Origin: Flavobacterium haoranii | GTDB lineage: Bacteria > Bacteroidota > Bacteroidia > Flavobacteriales > Flavobacteriaceae | Direction: 5' to 3' | Assembly: GCF_009363055.1 (NCBI RefSeq) | Contig: NZ_CP045292.1 | Span: 1,674,001 to 1,738,000, forward strand | DNA: 64,000 nt | Shown here: piece after piece, positions 1 to 9,492 of the stretch | Layout of the letters: each line of letters begins with the position of its first letter | Numbering within the stretch: position 1 is the first letter of the stretch | Made by a program: the position numbers and the translations under genes | Notes under the pieces: model-generated | Database searches by the model: none | Told to the model about the DNA's origin: nothing | Seen by the model: only the letters and a program-made list of their open reading frames with translations

Positions 1-51
1 AAAGAAAATCGAGGAAATGAAATAAAGAAAAATCCTAGACCAAGACGATAA
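1..51 (+). CDS. 3' end of an unidentified gene (partial)
   Basis: The frame open from base 1 encodes 16 residues rich in Lys and Arg, ending in PRPRR, followed by TAA at 49-51. The next gene starts 13 bp later on the same strand, so the two are probably one operon. A basic tail upstream of a small protein in an integrated element would fit a mobilisation protein, but the fragment is too short to assign, and this is only a guess from context. Confidence 0.4.
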   Translation, partial: KENRGNEIKKNPRPRR

Positions 52-64
52 TTAAACAAAAACA

Positions 65-247
65 ATGAAAGCCGAAACAGCATACAACGTAATACAAGCA
101 CTTCCTCAACAGGAAGTCGAAAGGCTGTATAAAATGTTGGGTGTTGTTTCAGCTTCTTTTACTACAACAAAAAAAGCTAAAAAGAAACCGCTAATCTCCG
201 ATGCGGAAGCTACTGAATATCTTTTGAGGAAATTGAGGAAACTATAG
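65..247 (+). CDS. small hypothetical protein (60 aa)
   Basis: This is a short basic protein. The N-terminal half looks like a compact helical segment (MKAETAYNVIQALPQQEVER), and the C-terminal half is rich in Lys. The ATG lies 13 bp after the stop of the upstream frame. It converges on the NACHT-TOPRIM gene, whose stop is about 50 bp away. I recognise no function. Its place between a basic tail and an integrase-linked gene suggests it belongs to the accessory element. It is probably real because spacing and frame fit an operon. Confidence 0.55.
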   Translation: MKAETAYNVIQALPQQEVERLYKMLGVVSASFTTTKKAKKKPLISDAEATEYLLRKLRKL

Positions 248-297
248 TATTCATTTTTTAGTTTAATAATCTTCTTAAATAGTTTGCATTTTAGAAT

Positions 298-3213
298 TCA
301 CTCAATATAATTAATTGTTTTATTACATAATTGATCAAGCTCTTTAAAAAGTTCAACGAAATTAACGAATCTCTCCTTCTTTCCAAGCCTTAGAATTTTA
401 TCATTAAAATCTGATTTGGAACCTGTAATTTCAAATACACCTGGAATTGAAGTTTGTGTTACCATATTGTTTTCTTGGAGAATTTCTATAGGAAAGTAAT
501 GTTCTATCTCGAAAAATTTGAATGCTTGTTTTTCTTGATGATATGCTTTGTATGTCTCTTGTTCGGGGATAGGTAACATTATAGCATAAATATTCATATC
601 TTTTACTTTTTTTACTATCCCATTTGTAGTTTCAAAAATTTTAGGTAAACCATTGAATTCTTGGTATCCTTTTGCATCGTTGTCAAATATTCCAATAACT
701 GTTTTACTTTTGTCAAAATCAGTTTCTAAGTCTTCAGCTAATCTCATTAAAAATGCTGAAAGTTGTTGTGCGCCTCCAGCTTTTGCACTTAAGATATTTT
801 CAATTGCTGTTATGCTCCAATATGGCTCATCATTCATGGTTAAAACTCTAAAAGCATGGCTAATTATGGAAGCATCAGTCTTACCTTCAGTGAATAATTC
901 TACTTGTTTTATTGGATTTAACCTTTCAAACGTTGTATGTCTTAAATTTTCTGATGGATTTTCAAGTAAAAATCTAATACTTCTTGTATATTTTTTCTTC
1001 TTTGATGCTAATTTGTAATCTTTACGCATTTTAGCTTCATTACCATACTCAAGAATATCAATCGCTTCATCAAAAAGATATACAAATAAAGGAATTGTTA
1101 GAAGCTTTTCTTCTTCAAATAATATATCCAGTTTGGTTGTGTCTTTAACCCTTCCTGTATTCAATGTAGCAGCTATGCAGAAAAGTTGATATAGTCTTGT
1201 AAGTTTATCTTTTTCAAATTGAGTCCCTTGGAGGTTTTTCATTTCTGAATGCAATTCATCAAACGCTAATTGTAAAGGATCTCTAAGAGTTATCGAATTG
1301 TAATGTATAAAAAACCAAGCAAGATTCGCGACAGCAATATCTGTATCCTTTATTCCTCGGAAAAAAGGAAACTTCTGTTCTGCTAATTGTTTAACTCCAG
1401 AGTCAGCTCTTATTAATAAGTCTAATGCAGCTAGTACTGCATTTTTACGATTATCAGAATGTGTCATCCATAGTGATTGAAGTATATATCCCAAACCAGA
1501 AACAGCTAATAAATGCTCATGAAGCAACTTGTACTTTTTGACTCTCACTACGAGTGAATCTAAGAAATTTTTCATGTTCTTGGTGCGTCCAGTATAGAAA
1601 ATCGCTGTATTTTGCCAGTTATATTCACAGAATTTTTCAATTATTTCCTTTTCAAGGCCCTGTCTATCTTCATCGTCAAAAATCTCCCTTGACGCATAAT
1701 ACTCTAAAAAATGATCGTGTTGATATGTAACGAACTGTTGTTCATCTACATACAGAACACCAGTTCCATCGGTCATTGATTTGATCAAATCAGGAATTAC
1801 ATGTTCCTCAATCGTTATAGACTGTCCTTTAAAATAGTCAACAACATACTTTATAAAATCATCAAGTTTTAATCTAGTTCTGTTTGTAGACTGTATTATT
1901 TTTAGAGCATACATTTGTAAGATTTTTTCTTTGACGTCAAGTCGAAGAAATTCTAAATTTGAATTAACATTTAATCTACCAAGGAGAAATGTATTGAAGT
2001 TATCATAAACGTCTGTTATAGTTGCTGGAACCTCGTATCCATTTTCTTCAAACAAAACCGATACAAGTGATATCGTTAATGGGGTAGAGGGAATACGTTC
2101 CAGTATTTTATTGTCTTGTAAACTATTCCATAATTCTTCAGATTTCTTTAAATCACGTTTAAAAAAGGTATCTAAATATTGTTGAACTTGATGGAGATCA
2201 AAATTTGATAACATAGTGTGGATATGTTCACATATTTCGCACCCTTTTGTTAAATTCTCATAATTCCTAGTTGCAATTACAAAACTTAAATTTTCTTTCT
2301 CAACAATGTTATTTAATTCGCTGAATATTCCCTTCTGTTTTTCAGTTTCAAACTCGTCAATAGAATCAATAAGAACCAGAACTCTGTAATCATCAAATAC
2401 TTTATCAAGACCTTCTTTACCTACTAGATTTTCAATTTCTCTTTCTATGGCTTTATCAATTGAATATTCTGTGTTCGCAATCAGACTGGTTTTGATTCTA
2501 ATTGGTAAAATTTTATCTATTGAATTCTGATTGTGTTCAATAGCTAATTTTCCAATTTCTTTTAAAAGAGTGGTTTTTCCAGTTCCAGCATCTCCAGAGA
2601 GAAAATAATTATTACTGTCTAAATATTGGTCTTTTTTAAACTTAATCCTAAGAAGTCTACCTGTTTTATCATCATCCTTGAATCTATAAATTTTTGGTTC
2701 TATAAAGATGTTTAATAACTCTTCAAATTTTTTATCTAGTTTTAATGCTTTTTGTAGTTCGCCATTTGATTCAAGATTATTGATGAAAGCATCTTCAAAG
2801 CTTTTTAAAAAAACATCATTATGTCCCCAATATTCTGGTAGATGTTTGTCAACAAGTTGTACTAAAAATGATTCTTCCCAAAAAATAATTTTATCTGTAT
2901 TTAATTCCTCTTTTAGCCAATTTTTAAAATAATTAGAAATTTTCTTTTCATTGGAACTAACGACAATAATTTCATCATTCGGTATAATGTTTTCTTTTAA
3001 TTGATCTAAAATTAATTGCAATTTCCCTCCAAGTTCACTTAGAGTGCAAAGAATTTTAATATCACGATGACCAAGTGCTGAGTCTTCTGTGGCTGAAAGC
3101 ATGTATTGATTTATGGACTTTATTTCATTTAGGCCAAGTTTTTCTGCTATTTTAGTTACAAGTGTTACTAAACTTTGAATGTCTGGGATGTTTTTTACTG
3201 TTTTTTTTCTCAT
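298..3213 (-). CDS. NACHT-type STAND NTPase with C-terminal TOPRIM domain, putative anti-phage protein
   Basis: The protein has 971 aa. Residues 1-130 resemble the end of the Mrr-like N-terminal regions found in large STAND proteins (VDKHLPEYW at 121-129), but I see no intact nuclease motif. The NTPase has Walker A GDAGTGKTT (207-215), Walker B VLVLIDSIDEF (278-288) and a sensor-like FVIATRN (311-317). YQHDHFLEYYASRE (497-510) matches the conserved signature after NACHT domains. A long helical region follows. At about 770-910 there is a TOPRIM-like core: FTEGKTD (E776), GIFDNDAKG (D844, D846) and FEIEHYFP, as in OLD-family nucleases. NACHT proteins with nuclease domains are known bacterial immune sensors; TOPRIM as the C-terminal effector is my inference. 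It stands alone on its strand next to an integrase. Confidence 0.8.
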   Translation of the reverse strand: MRKKTVKNIPDIQSLVTLVTKIAEKLGLNEIKSINQYMLSATEDSALGHRDIKILCTLSELGGKLQLILDQLKENIIPNDEIIVVSSNEKKISNYFKNWLKEELNTDKIIFWEESFLVQLVDKHLPEYWGHNDVFLKSFEDAFINNLESNGELQKALKLDKKFEELLNIFIEPKIYRFKDDDKTGRLLRIKFKKDQYLDSNNYFLSGDAGTGKTTLLKEIGKLAIEHNQNSIDKILPIRIKTSLIANTEYSIDKAIEREIENLVGKEGLDKVFDDYRVLVLIDSIDEFETEKQKGIFSELNNIVEKENLSFVIATRNYENLTKGCEICEHIHTMLSNFDLHQVQQYLDTFFKRDLKKSEELWNSLQDNKILERIPSTPLTISLVSVLFEENGYEVPATITDVYDNFNTFLLGRLNVNSNLEFLRLDVKEKILQMYALKIIQSTNRTRLKLDDFIKYVVDYFKGQSITIEEHVIPDLIKSMTDGTGVLYVDEQQFVTYQHDHFLEYYASREIFDDEDRQGLEKEIIEKFCEYNWQNTAIFYTGRTKNMKNFLDSLVVRVKKYKLLHEHLLAVSGLGYILQSLWMTHSDNRKNAVLAALDLLIRADSGVKQLAEQKFPFFRGIKDTDIAVANLAWFFIHYNSITLRDPLQLAFDELHSEMKNLQGTQFEKDKLTRLYQLFCIAATLNTGRVKDTTKLDILFEEEKLLTIPLFVYLFDEAIDILEYGNEAKMRKDYKLASKKKKYTRSIRFLLENPSENLRHTTFERLNPIKQVELFTEGKTDASIISHAFRVLTMNDEPYWSITAIENILSAKAGGAQQLSAFLMRLAEDLETDFDKSKTVIGIFDNDAKGYQEFNGLPKIFETTNGIVKKVKDMNIYAIMLPIPEQETYKAYHQEKQAFKFFEIEHYFPIEILQENNMVTQTSIPGVFEITGSKSDFNDKILRLGKKERFVNFVELFKELDQLCNKTINYIE

Positions 3214-3354
3214 GATTTTTTATTAATCAATTCGTTTTTTTAAAACTTAAGTATTATAAACTAAAATAGTAATGGGTTTATTATATAAAAAAATGATAAT
3301 CAGCTAATTTAAAAACCTTCTGCGGATTAGCAAATACTTTTTAAAATTATTTTC

Positions 3355-4647
3355 TTACTCTAGTAAATTAGAATAATCCTCGGGTAATTCTGCATCAATA
3401 TCACGTAAATATTGTTCTAGAGCTGTCATAGTATTATGTCCTGTAATATGAAGTAGTTTACTCTTTGTTTCAAATGGAGAAAGTGTTTTTCTCATTTCGC
3501 GGTAAATTTTAGTAATGTAGGTATGACGAAATGAATAAATACCGTAATTACTATCCAAAATAAAATAATCTTTATCGCCCTCTTTTGCTTTTTGCGTGAA
3601 GAAATCTTTTACTTCTTTAAAACGTTTAGTAAAGTAATCTCTTCTGTTGTCATCTGTTGCTTCCCAAGTGTCAGGTTTTCCGCTTGGAGTAAAAATGTAA
3701 TTATCAATTTGGTAATCTGATAAAAATGAAAGTTCATCCGCTAGTATAGAAGGGATAATCTTTTCTTTAACGAGTTTATTTTTTGCTTTTACAGTTAGTT
3801 TGTTTTCTCTAAGATTAATATCTTCAACTTTTAAGCGACACACCTCTATTGGACGTAAGAAATTGTACGACACAAATTTTATAAAGAGTAAAAGATTTGG
3901 ATCATTTTCTTTTAAATATTCTAATATGCGTTCCAGTTTAAAATCCGAATATGATTTGTTTCGTTTAGGTGGTGCTTTTATTACTTTTATTTTCGATATA
4001 AAATTAGAAGGAATTATTCCATTATCCTCAAACACTTGAAACAATGTACTAATATCGGTTCTAGTGTTATTTCGATTTCGTGGAGAAGATGAAAGTAACA
4101 CTTCGTTAAGATAATCAAGTACAATGGTTTTATCTACAGATGTAATGAATCTATAACTAAAACCTCTACTTTCTAAATATTTTTCAAATCGTTTAATTCT
4201 AGATTTAAAACGAATATACGAGTTTTCAGTAATGGAGCTTTTTTTAATGTTTAAACCAAATTCAAAAGCGTCTTTAACCGACATCGTTTCTTTTTGCGAT
4301 TCACTATTTTCGTAAGGATTATAACCTTCTTTTAAAATTCTGGAAAGATTTCGGCGATAGGTTTCTAAAATCTCTAATCGTTCCCCTTTGGTTTTATAAT
4401 AGTTAACGCCACCTTTAATAAAAGGTTGTTTTTCTAAAAGTCCAGTTTTGGGATTGCGAAAAGAAAAATACACAAACCATTCTTTTTTAAGGGCATTTTC
4501 TTGCTCCTCTTTGGTGTATTTGCTCCAAGTAGCCACATTTAGTCCACCTGTATAGATCTTTGGTTCGGAATATTTTCGTTTTGGCTTCAACTGAAAATCG
4601 TTTACGTTTTGGTTTACGATTTCTAAAATACGGAGAATTTTGGACAT
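3355..4647 (-). CDS. tyrosine recombinase (phage/ICE-type integrase)
   Basis: The protein is 430 aa from ATG 4647. The frame stays open to an earlier ATG at 4674, but that lies inside the tRNA terminator hairpin, so I prefer 4647. An N-terminal arm-binding region (Lys/Arg rich) is followed by a SAM-like core-binding region and a C-terminal catalytic domain. Catalytic positions: Arg in FLRPIEVCRL, the box YSFRHT (Tyr replaces the first His of HxxR, with the Arg kept), GHNTMTALEQY with the nucleophile Tyr. It sits immediately downstream of the tRNA-fMet 3' end, the usual place for an integrase that inserts into a tRNA. It most likely mobilises the element that continues left of the window. The second att copy is not visible. 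Confidence 0.9.
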   Translation of the reverse strand: MSKILRILEIVNQNVNDFQLKPKRKYSEPKIYTGGLNVATWSKYTKEEQENALKKEWFVYFSFRNPKTGLLEKQPFIKGGVNYYKTKGERLEILETYRRNLSRILKEGYNPYENSESQKETMSVKDAFEFGLNIKKSSITENSYIRFKSRIKRFEKYLESRGFSYRFITSVDKTIVLDYLNEVLLSSSPRNRNNTRTDISTLFQVFEDNGIIPSNFISKIKVIKAPPKRNKSYSDFKLERILEYLKENDPNLLLFIKFVSYNFLRPIEVCRLKVEDINLRENKLTVKAKNKLVKEKIIPSILADELSFLSDYQIDNYIFTPSGKPDTWEATDDNRRDYFTKRFKEVKDFFTQKAKEGDKDYFILDSNYGIYSFRHTYITKIYREMRKTLSPFETKSKLLHITGHNTMTALEQYLRDIDAELPEDYSNLLE

Positions 4648-4681
4648 AAAAAAACGGCTTTGAAAAGTATTCAAAACCGTT
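4648..4681 (-). terminator. rho-independent terminator after tRNA-fMet
   Basis: On the minus strand an 11-pair hairpin (arms 4671-4681 and 4653-4663, one G-U wobble) is followed by seven T at 4654-4648. It ends the tRNA transcript. The integrase ATG (4647-4645) begins directly after the T run. Confidence 0.8.
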
Positions 4682-4716
4682 AATTTACTGACCTTGAGGG
4701 TCTTTTTTCTACTTAG

Positions 4717-4789
<73 letters not shown>

Positions 4790-4800
4790 ATTTGTGAGTG

Positions 4801-4829
4801 CAAATATACAAACTTTTTTTAAACTACAA
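4801..4829 (-). promoter_or_regulatory. promoter of tRNA-fMet
   Basis: On the minus strand TTG (4829-4827), an 18-nt spacer and TATATTTG (4808-4801) match the Bacteroidota -33/-7 promoter. The box ends 11 nt before the first base of the tRNA. Confidence 0.7.
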
Positions 4830-4893
4830 AAAGAATTTAAAAAATTATGTAAATTATATATTTTCACTAAATTTGATTCATAAATTACTTCAG

Positions 4894-5919
4894 ATGAAAT
4901 CTAAAATAACTCTAAAGCAAATAGCAAAAGAACTTGGCGTTTCTGTTTCAACAGTATCTAAAGCTTTAAATGATAGTCCAGAAATTGGTGATGCAACTAA
5001 AGCTCGTGTTGTTGAGTTTGCTCAATTAAATAATTTTAAACCAAATGCCCTCGCAAAAAGTTTAAAAAACCAAAAATCTTTTACGATTGGAGTTATTTTA
5101 CCAAATATCCTTAATCCGTTTTTTGCTAAAGTTTTTAAAGGAATTGAAGAAAAAGCGACAAAAATGGGTTATAATGTGGTAACAGCTATTTCAAACGAAT
5201 CAAGACAGAAAGAAGCTTTAATGTTAGATATCCTAAATAATGGTATTATTGATGGTTTTATATTAGCATTGGCTGAAGAAACTCAAGAAAAAGAAGACTT
5301 CTTTCATCTTAACGAAGTAATGAAAAGTGGTACACCAGTTGTTTTATTTGACCGTGTATCTGAAAGCATAAAATGTGATAAAGTAATTGTTGATGATTAC
5401 GAATCTGCAATAGATGCGACAAATCATTTGCTTAAAACTACCAATAAAAAAATTGCTTTAATTTCTACTATCGATAATCTAAGTGTAGGTAAATTACGTT
5501 TTTCAGGCTATAAAAAAGCTTTAGAAGATGCTAATCTTGCTCTAGATGAAAACTTAATTATTATTGATAACGATTTAGATACGTTTGATGAAAAACTTGA
5601 GCAATTAATTAAATCTAAAAAAATTGATGCTATTTTTGCTGTCGATGAATATGCAGCAACAAGTTGCCATAAAAAAGCAATTAAAAATGGCATTAAAATC
5701 CCCGAAGAATTATCGATAATTGGTTTTGCTGATGGTGTTTTTTCTAGAAGATTAACTCCAAGTTTATCTACTGTTAGTCAACACGCTCCAGAAATTGGCG
5801 AAAAAACAGTTGAACTATTACTTGCGAGAATTAATGAAAAAGATGAAACGGAGCGCTATAAATACAAAACTGAAATTATAAAAACTGAACTTCGCCATAG
5901 AGAATCTACAAAAAAATAA
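4894..5919 (+). CDS. LacI/GalR family transcriptional regulator
   Basis: The protein is 341 aa from ATG 4894; the frame is open further upstream, but only this start gives the usual LacI N-terminus. The helix-turn-helix is at the start (TLKQIAKELGVSVSTVSKAL), followed by the hinge helix (PNALAKSLKNQKS) and a periplasmic-binding-protein-like sensor domain beginning IGVILPNILNPFFAKV. It should bind an operator as a dimer and release or bind it on a sugar-type ligand, which cannot be read from the sequence. No sugar catabolic operon lies beside it, so its target is not local. Confidence 0.9.
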   Translation: MKSKITLKQIAKELGVSVSTVSKALNDSPEIGDATKARVVEFAQLNNFKPNALAKSLKNQKSFTIGVILPNILNPFFAKVFKGIEEKATKMGYNVVTAISNESRQKEALMLDILNNGIIDGFILALAEETQEKEDFFHLNEVMKSGTPVVLFDRVSESIKCDKVIVDDYESAIDATNHLLKTTNKKIALISTIDNLSVGKLRFSGYKKALEDANLALDENLIIIDNDLDTFDEKLEQLIKSKKIDAIFAVDEYAATSCHKKAIKNGIKIPEELSIIGFADGVFSRRLTPSLSTVSQHAPEIGEKTVELLLARINEKDETERYKYKTEIIKTELRHRESTKK

Positions 5920-6021
5920 CAGGTATCCCTACCGTTTTATTTTGTAAAGCTTTATAAAAATTTTATAAGCATATTAGTACTTTATAAACTATTTTAGCGT
6001 TCTATATGTCTTGTGATTTTA

Positions 6022-7863
6022 ATGAAGCCAATTAAATTTTATAATACATTTCTAATCTTACTACTTTTATTTACATGTAGTGTTTCTTTTGCGCAAAATA
6101 GTGATGAGCCAAAAGACAGTGCACGAGTTTATAAAAATATTTATGATTTTTCTAAAAAATCAAAGTTTTCAAAGTTTGTTTATGAACTATTATTCGATAA
6201 AAATGCATTAAAAACAAATAAAATAAACTTTAAAAAGAAAAACAAACCTACTATTGAACACGAATTTCATAATGGGAAAATAATTCGAAATATTACCGTA
6301 ATAAGTTATGATCCTTTTGGCTATTCGGTCACTGATTCTTTAAAAAAGCCAGATAAAAAATTAGAAAACGTTGGAAATTCAATTCACATTAAAACAAAGG
6401 AGTTTACTTTAAAAAACTTACTTTTATTTAAAGAAAATGAAGCCTACGATTCGTTAAAAGTTATTGAATCGGAACGTTTAATAAGAAGACAACGCTATAC
6501 TCGAAGAACTCATATCGATATTTTACCGACAAGTTCAAACGACTCAATTGATGTTGTATTAAAAGTGTTAGATTCTTGGAGTTTATTGCCAAACGGAAGT
6601 TTATCAACTAGTCAAGGAGAAGCTCGGTTAACGGAAAGAAATATTTTAGGTCTTGGACATCAAATTAGTGGTTTATATAAATATAGATTTGATGATAACC
6701 AAAAAACAATTTCCAGTCGCTATTTGATTAACAACATCAAAAACACTTTCTTATCACTTGAGTTTGGCTACGACAATGATTTTGATAATAACAGTAAACG
6801 AACAATCGAATTAAAAAGAGAATTCTTTTCACCATTAACAAAATGGGCTTTTGGTGTAAGTTTTCAAAACACAACTCAGAAATATAATTTTTATCAAATT
6901 ATTCCTGATAGCACTTTAATACAAGATACAAAATCGGAATATGAAGATTATTGGATAGGACGATCGTTTAAGATTTTCAAAGATAATTCTTATAAAAGCC
7001 GAACAACTCGACTCATAACTTCTTTAACTTACAACAAAAAAATATTTAAACAGAAACCTGAAGATTTTGTCGATTTGTATGATTATTATTCGAACGAAAA
7101 AAATGTAATAGGATTAATAGGAATTTCTTCTCGTCAATATTATCAAGATAAATTTCTTTTTAACTATGATATCATTGAGGATATTCCTTATGGTAGAACA
7201 TTGGCTTTAACAATCGGAAATCAAGAAAAATTTAACACAAATCGACTGTATTTAGGTTCCAAAATTGCGTTTGGTCAAAAATACACTTTTGGTTATTTAA
7301 GTAGTTCAGCAGAATTTGGTTCCTTTTTCAGAAATAAAAAGTCGGAACAATCGGCTTTTCGATTTGAACTCAACTATTTTACCGATTTAATTCCTTTAGG
7401 AAAATGGAGTATGCGCCAATTCATAAAACCAACATATATTTTAGGAAACAACCGTTTAAATTCTGAGAAAGATTTACTTACATTAAGTGAAAATATGGGA
7501 ATTCAAGGTTTTAACAGTCCTATTACTGGAAACCAAAAATGGGTTTTAAATTTACAAACACAAACTTATTCTCCAGGTAGTTGGCACGGCTTCAGGTTTA
7601 GTCCATATTTCAACGCAACTTTTGGTTCGCTTATGAATAAAAACACTGCTTTTTTAAATACTAAAATTTACTCTAAATTTAGCGTAGGATTATTAATTAA
7701 CAACGATTATTTAGTATTCAACAGTTTCCAAATTTCATTTTCATATTATCCTTCTATTCCATTTGAAGGAACTAATGTTCTAAAAACAAACTCGTTTGAA
7801 AATACCGATTTATCAATTTCCGATTTCCAAGTGAGTAAACCGGCTTACATTAGATATGATTAA
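6022..7863 (+). CDS. outer-membrane beta-barrel protein (Omp85-like, POTRA plus barrel)
   Basis: The protein is 613 aa from ATG 6022, where a good signal peptide begins (cleavage near SFAQ-NS); an upstream in-frame ATG at 6013 is possible. A region around residues 90-190 (KTKEFTLKNLLLFKENEAY, then a stretch about two-arginine RRQRYTRR) looks like a POTRA repeat of the kind before Omp85 barrels. The rest is alternating aromatic beta-strand sequence up to a C-terminal barrel strand. It resembles BamA-type surface antigens but is shorter than BamA. Its substrate is unknown. It stands alone between a LacI regulator and a convergent response regulator. Confidence 0.7.
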   Translation: MKPIKFYNTFLILLLLFTCSVSFAQNSDEPKDSARVYKNIYDFSKKSKFSKFVYELLFDKNALKTNKINFKKKNKPTIEHEFHNGKIIRNITVISYDPFGYSVTDSLKKPDKKLENVGNSIHIKTKEFTLKNLLLFKENEAYDSLKVIESERLIRRQRYTRRTHIDILPTSSNDSIDVVLKVLDSWSLLPNGSLSTSQGEARLTERNILGLGHQISGLYKYRFDDNQKTISSRYLINNIKNTFLSLEFGYDNDFDNNSKRTIELKREFFSPLTKWAFGVSFQNTTQKYNFYQIIPDSTLIQDTKSEYEDYWIGRSFKIFKDNSYKSRTTRLITSLTYNKKIFKQKPEDFVDLYDYYSNEKNVIGLIGISSRQYYQDKFLFNYDIIEDIPYGRTLALTIGNQEKFNTNRLYLGSKIAFGQKYTFGYLSSSAEFGSFFRNKKSEQSAFRFELNYFTDLIPLGKWSMRQFIKPTYILGNNRLNSEKDLLTLSENMGIQGFNSPITGNQKWVLNLQTQTYSPGSWHGFRFSPYFNATFGSLMNKNTAFLNTKIYSKFSVGLLINNDYLVFNSFQISFSYYPSIPFEGTNVLKTNSFENTDLSISDFQVSKPAYIRYD

Positions 7864-7866
7864 AGG

Positions 7867-8538
7867 TTAAATATCGTTTAGCGTAATTAATTTACATTTT
7901 AAAGCATATACTACAACTCCAATAATATTTTTAGAATTTGTCTTCTCAATTATATGACGTCTGTGCGCTTCAACAGTTCTATGCGCAATATTAAGTTCAT
8001 CAGCCATTTCTTTACTACTCAATTCTTTGGCTGCCAATTTAATAATATCGATTTCTCTTGATGTTAATTGTGCGCTATCTTCCATGTAAGACATTGTAGA
8101 TTCGTTTGCCTTTTTCTCCCATAATAAAGCTTCACGCAAAACTGAACCAAGTTCGTTACCAAAATAATAACCTTTATCTCTTACACTTCTTATAGCTTCT
8201 TCTAATTGATCTGGGTTTGAATTTTTAGTAAAAAATCCGTGTGCGCCCATTTCCATAACTTTATGAATACTCTCTTTTGTAGTTAACTGAGAAATAATAA
8301 TAATAATAATATGTAAATCGGGATAATTTTCTCTCAGAATTTTACAAGTTTCAAAACCATCCATTTGTGGCATTTGAATATCTAACAAAACTAAATCAAT
8401 AGGATTTGATTCTAATTTTTCTAAAAATTCTATACCATTTTCAGCCTGAAAAGCCACTTCAATCCCTTCAAAAGAATTTACTAAAAGGGCTAAACTCTTT
8501 CTAAATAATTGATGGTCATCAACTATAGCTATTTTCAT
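7867..8538 (-). CDS. NarL/LuxR-type response regulator
   Basis: The protein has 223 aa. The receiver domain covers about residues 1-120, with acidic pocket VDDH (7-9), phosphorylation site D53 in LVLLDIQMP and the conserved Lys in FFTKNS. The C-terminal LuxR-type helix-turn-helix begins LTSREIDIIKLAAKELSSKE. Only 3 bp separate it from the kinase gene upstream, so the two form an operon. Odd feature: residues 77-82 are six isoleucines encoded by a pure (AAT)6 tract on the plus strand (8293-8310), longer than family members usually have in this beta strand. Confidence 0.92.
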   Translation of the reverse strand: MKIAIVDDHQLFRKSLALLVNSFEGIEVAFQAENGIEFLEKLESNPIDLVLLDIQMPQMDGFETCKILRENYPDLHIIIIIISQLTTKESIHKVMEMGAHGFFTKNSNPDQLEEAIRSVRDKGYYFGNELGSVLREALLWEKKANESTMSYMEDSAQLTSREIDIIKLAAKELSSKEMADELNIAHRTVEAHRRHIIEKTNSKNIIGVVVYALKCKLITLNDI

Positions 8539-8541
8539 CGA

Positions 8542-9300
8542 TTATTTTTTTACTGAAATTACAAATTTATTACCCTTCTCTTGCAAGATTTGTTCAAAAT
8601 TTGCTTCGATAACTTTAATTCTAGAACTAATATTTTTTAAACCTGCTCCTTTCGATGTTGCATAAAGTTCTTTAAAATTATAAGGAATTCCGTCGTCTTC
8701 AATTTGTAAAACATAATTATCTTCAATTTCTTGCAATTGCATATTACAAATTGAAATTTTTCCGTATTTCATCATATTCGAAGTAAATTCTTGACTAATA
8801 CGGAATAATTCGTAAGCTTTATCTTGAGGAATTTCGTACTTAAACTCGTTTGCGTTTAAAACGAATTTCGCTTCACTTGTTTTATTAATTCTATCTAAAT
8901 AATCTTGTAATGCTGGTACAAAACCTGCTTTTTCTAGAAGTGGTGGCATTAACTTATAAGAAACCAATCGAGTATTTTCTAATGCAGCTTCTACTCCATT
9001 ATTAATTTCTGTAAACATTTCTCTTTTATCGGCATCGGTTTCTATTTTTAATAGAATGGAAATAAAATTGCGCACTGCATTTAAATCGCCCGAAACTCCA
9101 TCATGAATATCAGCAGCAATACGTTGACGTTCATTGTTTTCACTTTCTAAGGAAGTCTTCAAAAGCAATTCGGCTTCTTTACGTTTCATTTTTAAAAGGT
9201 AGGTTTGATAAAAAACCTCTAAAAACAAAAGCACTAACACTAATATAACAATTAGCGCTGTTCCTATAATGATTAATGAACCTACTTGATTATTTTCCAA
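8542..9300 (-). CDS. sensor histidine kinase (HisKA_3/LytS-NarX type)
   Basis: The protein has 252 aa, with one N-terminal transmembrane helix (residues about 8-32) and no extracellular sensor domain. The phosphoacceptor is H66 in RQRIAADIHDGVSGDL. The HATPase_c domain contains the D-box DGIPYNF and GAGLKNISSRI. It phosphorylates the response regulator encoded 3 bp downstream. With almost no input domain, it probably senses through the membrane helix or a partner protein. The three unknown membrane or small genes just upstream on the same strand might be connected, but nothing in the sequence proves it. Confidence 0.9.
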   Translation of the reverse strand: MENNQVGSLIIIGTALIVILVLVLLFLEVFYQTYLLKMKRKEAELLLKTSLESENNERQRIAADIHDGVSGDLNAVRNFISILLKIETDADKREMFTEINNGVEAALENTRLVSYKLMPPLLEKAGFVPALQDYLDRINKTSEAKFVLNANEFKYEIPQDKAYELFRISQEFTSNMMKYGKISICNMQLQEIEDNYVLQIEDDGIPYNFKELYATSKGAGLKNISSRIKVIEANFEQILQEKGNKFVISVKK

Positions 9301-9492
9301 TAAATTACCTTTTACAATGCTGATATCGCTAGTTATCGTACATATGTTTTACAACGTAAAGGTATTAAAATTGTTGTAAGAATAAATTGATTTTTTGAAA
9401 AAACTAAATTCTTTTATATGATGATTTACAGACTACTACTATCACAACTATTTGGACATGATTCAGTTCGATCAATTAAAGCATAAGAAACT

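Noticed and set aside
653..1018. Open frame of 121 aa on plus
   Set aside because: It lies inside the NACHT-TOPRIM gene in another frame and has no family features.
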